A program made the translations under genes and the position numbers. 64,000 nt of DNA from Cristatella mucedo (taxonomy: Eukaryota; Bryozoa; Phylactolaemata; Cristatellidae): assembly GCA_009760855.2 (NCBI GenBank), contig WPIO01000087.1, positions 1,064,001 through 1,128,000 of the forward strand, given 5' to 3'. Every line of letters starts with the position of its first letter. Position 1 is the first letter of the stretch. Under the pieces are notes generated by a model, which worked only from the letters and a program-made list of their open reading frames with translations, was not told the origin of the DNA and did not search any database. Shown piece by piece: positions 60,076 to 64,000 of this stretch.

Positions 60076-62391
60076 ATATCTGGAACTCCCTCCCGACTTG
60101 CGTCAGAACATCTCCTGACTTGACCACATTTAACGGGGTAGCCAATGAAAAATGTTAAGAATTGTTAATTTATTTGAAGTTTGCTTATTAAAAGATAAAC
60201 TAAAGATAAATGCAATCACAAATTTTGGTGGTTGTCAGATGACTGGAACATGGTCAATAAAATTGTTGTCTAAGACTTATTGAAACCGGAAGTATCATCG
60301 AGCTCAACAAAATAATTTTCTTTGAAAATAACTGAGCCGGAACTGAGATTTTCTGGTGAACTCGACGAATATAAGCTAATCAGCCCTAAACGGACCCTCA
60401 GAAAATAACTTTGGAAAATGACAAAACGTAAGACTTTCCCGGAAATGACACGTCCCTCGAGATCAAACGTCCGACTGGTAGTATAACAAGATCATAAAAG
60501 AGTAAACCCCCTATCGGCTGGGGCCTAGTCCCGCTTCCCCGCCCCGCCCGTAGCAAACGGCATTCCAAGGCCCAATCCTTATTTACTTGGCAGAAACACG
60601 TTTACATTGGTATGTTTAAATCGGATCACAAACCGGAAGTGACTCGTTCGGCTAGTAGACGAACATTAGGCATAATATATTGAGAATTTACTGCTGCCGG
60701 TGCCCCCGTAACTAAGGAGTCCGTTACCACGGCACCGCATGAATCCTGGGACAGCTGATCCAGCTCCTGTAGCAGCCATAACGCACGTGGCAACGGCCGC
60801 CAGTGCTCCTTTGTCCGGCGGCCGGTCAGTGTGGTGACTTGGATGGAACTATCGCGTCGTTTACTGGAAGCCAGTCTGAAAATGTTGATTCATGTCTATT
60901 CAAAGAAATTTATGTGATTTCAAGTTCTCATTTATGTCGTTATTAGTTAGATATTTGTATTGGCGAATGCCGGTGAGCCGCCCGGCTATAGCTTGGATTG
61001 ACGGCCTGCGGTATGAGACCTATCGCGGATATGTTCTGCTTAGGCTGTATAAGGATCTGGTTAGGTTGACCTATTTGTAAGATCGATATTGATCTATTTA
61101 TTGAATTGTTTATGCGATGATAGCGTTTCCTGGTGCTGCCTCTTGGTTATAGCTTGGAGCTCTCAAGTTTATCTGCAAACGACAGTCCAATGCCTGCTGT
61201 CACTTATGTCACATCTCCTAAAATATTGATCCGATCACCTTAGAACTTTGGAATATGGGATGGTGATTGTAGTTACATAATTGTTCCAGCCTTCTCGCAT
61301 GCATATTGGACCTCAGTAGATAACTTGTTTTGGTCAAAACTGGCTGTGTATGTCATGCTAAGCCTTTGTCATCCTTTCACTCACATGTCGTAAAAATGTC
61401 ACAGGTAGGCTAATAGTGACCCAATCAACGTGAAATTTGAAATGCATGCTCGTAAGTATGTGTTTCCAAGTTGTATGGCGACAAATATTGTAGCAATCTT
61501 GTTTTTCGTCACCATGCTTTGGCAGCTTAAGTTGGCTTCTATCAGTGGTGTCCCAGCAGTGGTACTCGGTACTTCATCAATTGTACAACTTGGTCGATAC
61601 TGGGCCGATCTGTGTGAAATTTGGAATAGAGGTGGGGCTCACCTGTCTCCACGTCCCCCCCTTGTGCATCTATGCATGATGGGTGTGTATGCATATAATG
61701 TGCCAGACACCAAACGTCCCTGGGCTGTGGTCGCGATGACAGTCAACAGTTTGAGATGACAAATTTTTTAATTTTGTGTGTGGTGGGGGTAGCGTGGACT
61801 CAAGTGTCATGCATCTTTTGAGTAGTTTTTACATATTTCTACAATGACTGGTAGTAAATCTGGGCGATTTGGTGATAAAGTCACATGACTGAGCTTCAGT
61901 GCTATATGTGCACTTGGACTTTTACAGGTCACCAGAAGGTCAACACGGCAGCTATATCACATCAAACGATAGCTTATGTTACCAGTGTTCTTTGTGCCAG
62001 TTTTCATGCCATTCATTTTAGTGGTCTTTGTACGATATTAATAAATGTGCTTTGGGAGGTTAACTCACACTATTAGCTGCCTATTTTGGGGGGATAACTC
62101 CTACTACTGGCGAAGAAAACTTAAAAACACTTATTTAGGACAGCATTTAGTGGGTCCCTGTGATTCGTCCTTGATGTGCTTATGCCTGCTGACACTGCAT
62201 GCTGCCACTAACTACATTTGCATGCTGACCCTGTGCACGTCACCCCTAACCATGTTATTCATTTTGTTTGTTTTTCAAGCATGATTTTACTTACCATTCA
62301 ATTGCATTTCCCTTTGCAGCAAATGTAAAGCGCCTAGAAAGAGATTAAGTTCTCTGAGGGCGCTTTATCAAGTGCATTATTATTATTATAT
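60076..62391 (+). mobile_element. LINE fragment inserted into the minus LINE, itself interrupted
   Basis: 5'-truncated plus-strand copy starting CTGGAACTCCCTCCCGACTT. It breaks at 60130 and resumes at 62116 (CTTAAAAACACTTATTTAGG), ending with the 3' UTR and (ATT)n at 62377-62391. Confidence 0.75.
60131..62115. mobile_element. Unclassified interspersed element, copy 2 (about 1.98 kb)
   Basis: Second copy of the element at 38922-40864, sitting inside the plus LINE. Left end AACGGGGTAGCCAATG, right end GGGATAACTCCTACTACTGG. Because it is the innermost insertion it should be the most recent. Confidence 0.75.
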
Positions 62392-63050
62392 GGCAACTGT
62401 GGCGCTCACGACAGACAAGCCTAGCTGAACAGTTTGCATCAGCTCTAAGCGCCTGATTGCACGTTGGTAGGCCAGCAAGCAGTGAGTTACAGAAGTCATG
62501 ACAGGATGTCACAAATGCATGGGCCAACTGAGATGTGGTATCCTTATCTAAACAAGCTTGAATGTTAGCAGTGTTGTGTAGCTGAAAGGAGGCAGACTCG
62601 ATCGATTGTGGAGGTGATGTGGTAGTCTAACGAAAGGTCATTTTGGAACATAATACCTAGATTTCGTGCAGATTCAACAGGAGATATAATGCAGAGCCGA
62701 TTTTGAGCCTTAGCCTTTCCAATTTCTGAATGACACTTGATTTGCCCGTAACTAGTAAGGTAGTTTGATCATTTAATTTAAGAAAGTTTACTGCCATCCG
62801 TGTGCGGATGTCATCAATAAATGCAGCAAGGGAAAATTTGAGGTACTCGAAGGCTGAGAGGGATCAAAGCAAATGTACAATTGAGTGTCATCCGCATAGA
62901 ATTGAAAGCCTAGATTGTGCTTGGCAATCACATCGGCAAGAGGGAGAGTATAAACCGTGATAAGAACTGGACCTAACACGGAGCCCTAAGCTAACCCATA
63001 TTTCATCGGTGCCTCGGATGATCTTTATCCATTCACATCAATAACGTAAA

Positions 63051-63721
63051 GTTACACGATTACCCATCAACTAATTAGGAAACATAGTAAGCAGTTTGTA
63101 TCGTGGTTCAGTTTGTGAAAGCTTTTCATCATTTAAGTGTGGATGTCAAAATACAGGCAGTAAGTTTGTGGATGTAGTTTGAGAGGAGTCTTAAAGATTT
63201 GTAGGATCGAATGATTGAAGCAAAACTGCAGCTGCAGGTCAGTTTATACAGGCACTCTACAAACATTTAGGAAAGCAACTATTCAGTGTAATCATATATT
63301 GCAATTTTTCAAATCTTTAATAATTCTAAATGTAAGTCGTAATTACCGTAAATGTCGATAAGTTTATGGAGAAGATAGTGGGGTCAATACCACTAGGTTC
63401 TACCTCCTGTGGTTATGCATCACGGCCTATTTTCTGCCATCTCGAACTTATACTTCTTTACTGTGCTGAAGACCCACCGGGACATTTCGAGTTGGATGCA
63501 TTTGGTGCAGTGCTATTGCAGTGTTCCATGTGTATTATTGCTATGCAGTGCATTGTGCTAGAGCTTCATGAAAAGTGCATTTGCAACACGCTCGTGTTCT
63601 TGGCACAGGCAAGACTAAACTTGGGCATGCATCTTTTGCACAATTCAATGCCTGTGGTGATTTTTATTTGTGCCCTCCAACTGCGAGGCTAGCTTAAAAC
63701 ACTTGAAAGCACTTCTCACAG
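63051..63721. other. Nothing recognised
   Basis: No repeat family. A 108-codon open frame at 63366-63692 has no domain and runs into the AG acceptor region of the candidate exon. Confidence 0.35.
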
Positions 63722-63826
63722 ATGCTGCATGGACCACAAGTGGTCGCTCGCCGTCATCTTGGCGTTCTGGGAGCACCTGCAGAAGAAGGGCCGTTCTCCC
63801 ACCCGGTCTAAGCAAAGCTGCTCCCT
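63722..63826 (+). CDS. Candidate exon near the window end
   Basis: Open between acceptor TTCTCACAG and donor GTAAGG. It reads CCMDHKWSLAVILAFWEHLQ, then KKGRSPTRSKQSCS. The ATG at 63729 has a G at +4, so this could be a first coding exon. No family is recognised. Composition and splice sites favour an exon, but there is no partner exon in view. Confidence 0.28.
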
Positions 63827-64000
63827 GTAAGGTCGCAGAGCTGAATTGGCTAAGTGCTTAGTCGACCTGCAGCACGACTACCGGCAGCGGTGGCCCGTTA
63901 TGGTCGCACGGCAAAATCAGTTTGCTGCTTCGCATTGCTGGCTGTATGCACCAGAACGTGTGCACACATCAACGTGTGCTTCAGCGCTAGAGACTTTCGT

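Larger units (their letters stand above)
59500..63050 (-). mobile_element. LINE (CR1/L2-like), split by nested insertions
   Basis: Minus-strand LINE with pieces at 59500-60075 and about 62392-63050. Sequence continuity (AGTGGTGTGATAT, then ATGGCAACTGTGGCGCTC) matches the uninterrupted copy at 16,200. It carries RT motifs in the complement (YADDTQLY region near 62,900). Confidence 0.75.

Noticed and set aside
61430-61759. 109-codon frame in the unclassified element
   Set aside because: The matching part of the other copy (40,190-40,520) has stops and indels, so there is no evidence of coding.

Overview
This window is nuclear DNA from a eukaryote, most likely an invertebrate animal. Protein-coding exons have GT/AG splice sites and lie in kilobase introns filled with LINE relics, tRNA-derived SINEs, solo LTRs, (ATT)n tails and very long (CT)n tracts. 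There are no operons, Shine-Dalgarno sites, CRISPR arrays or bacterial genes. The species cannot be fixed from the sequence alone.

Main gene (minus strand, at least 10,595 to 45,599). I assembled 26 exons by reading frame, splice sites and phase. They encode about 1,245 visible residues: a novel-looking N-terminal region, an apparent calponin-homology (CH) remnant, a well-formed CH domain, a middle region, about ten ankyrin repeats and a conserved-looking C-terminal tail ending at TGA. Almost all junctions agree in phase. The true 5' end is not located, two junctions are not fully settled, and one exon near 44,078 carries an apparent one-base frameshift. Its introns hold an intact reverse-transcriptase reading frame (15,867-17,936) and three long (GA)n tracts, as read on the gene's own strand.

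Second gene (plus strand, 50,870 to about 56,900). This is a two-exon RBM7-like RRM protein of 372 residues. A 4.5 kb intron splits the RRM, and a poly(A) signal lies 350 bases after the stop. RBM7 is the RNA-binding subunit of the nuclear exosome targeting (NEXT) complex in animals.

The flanks, 1 to 10,100 and 56,900 to 64,000, are mostly repeats. They include a 1,086 bp solo LTR with a matching target duplication and a three-level nest of transposons at 59,500-63,050. A 1.95-2.0 kb unclassified element is present twice (38,922-40,864 and 60,131-62,115). One SINE family has a 3' end resembling that of the dominant CR1/L2-like LINE, which suggests a SINE/LINE partnership.
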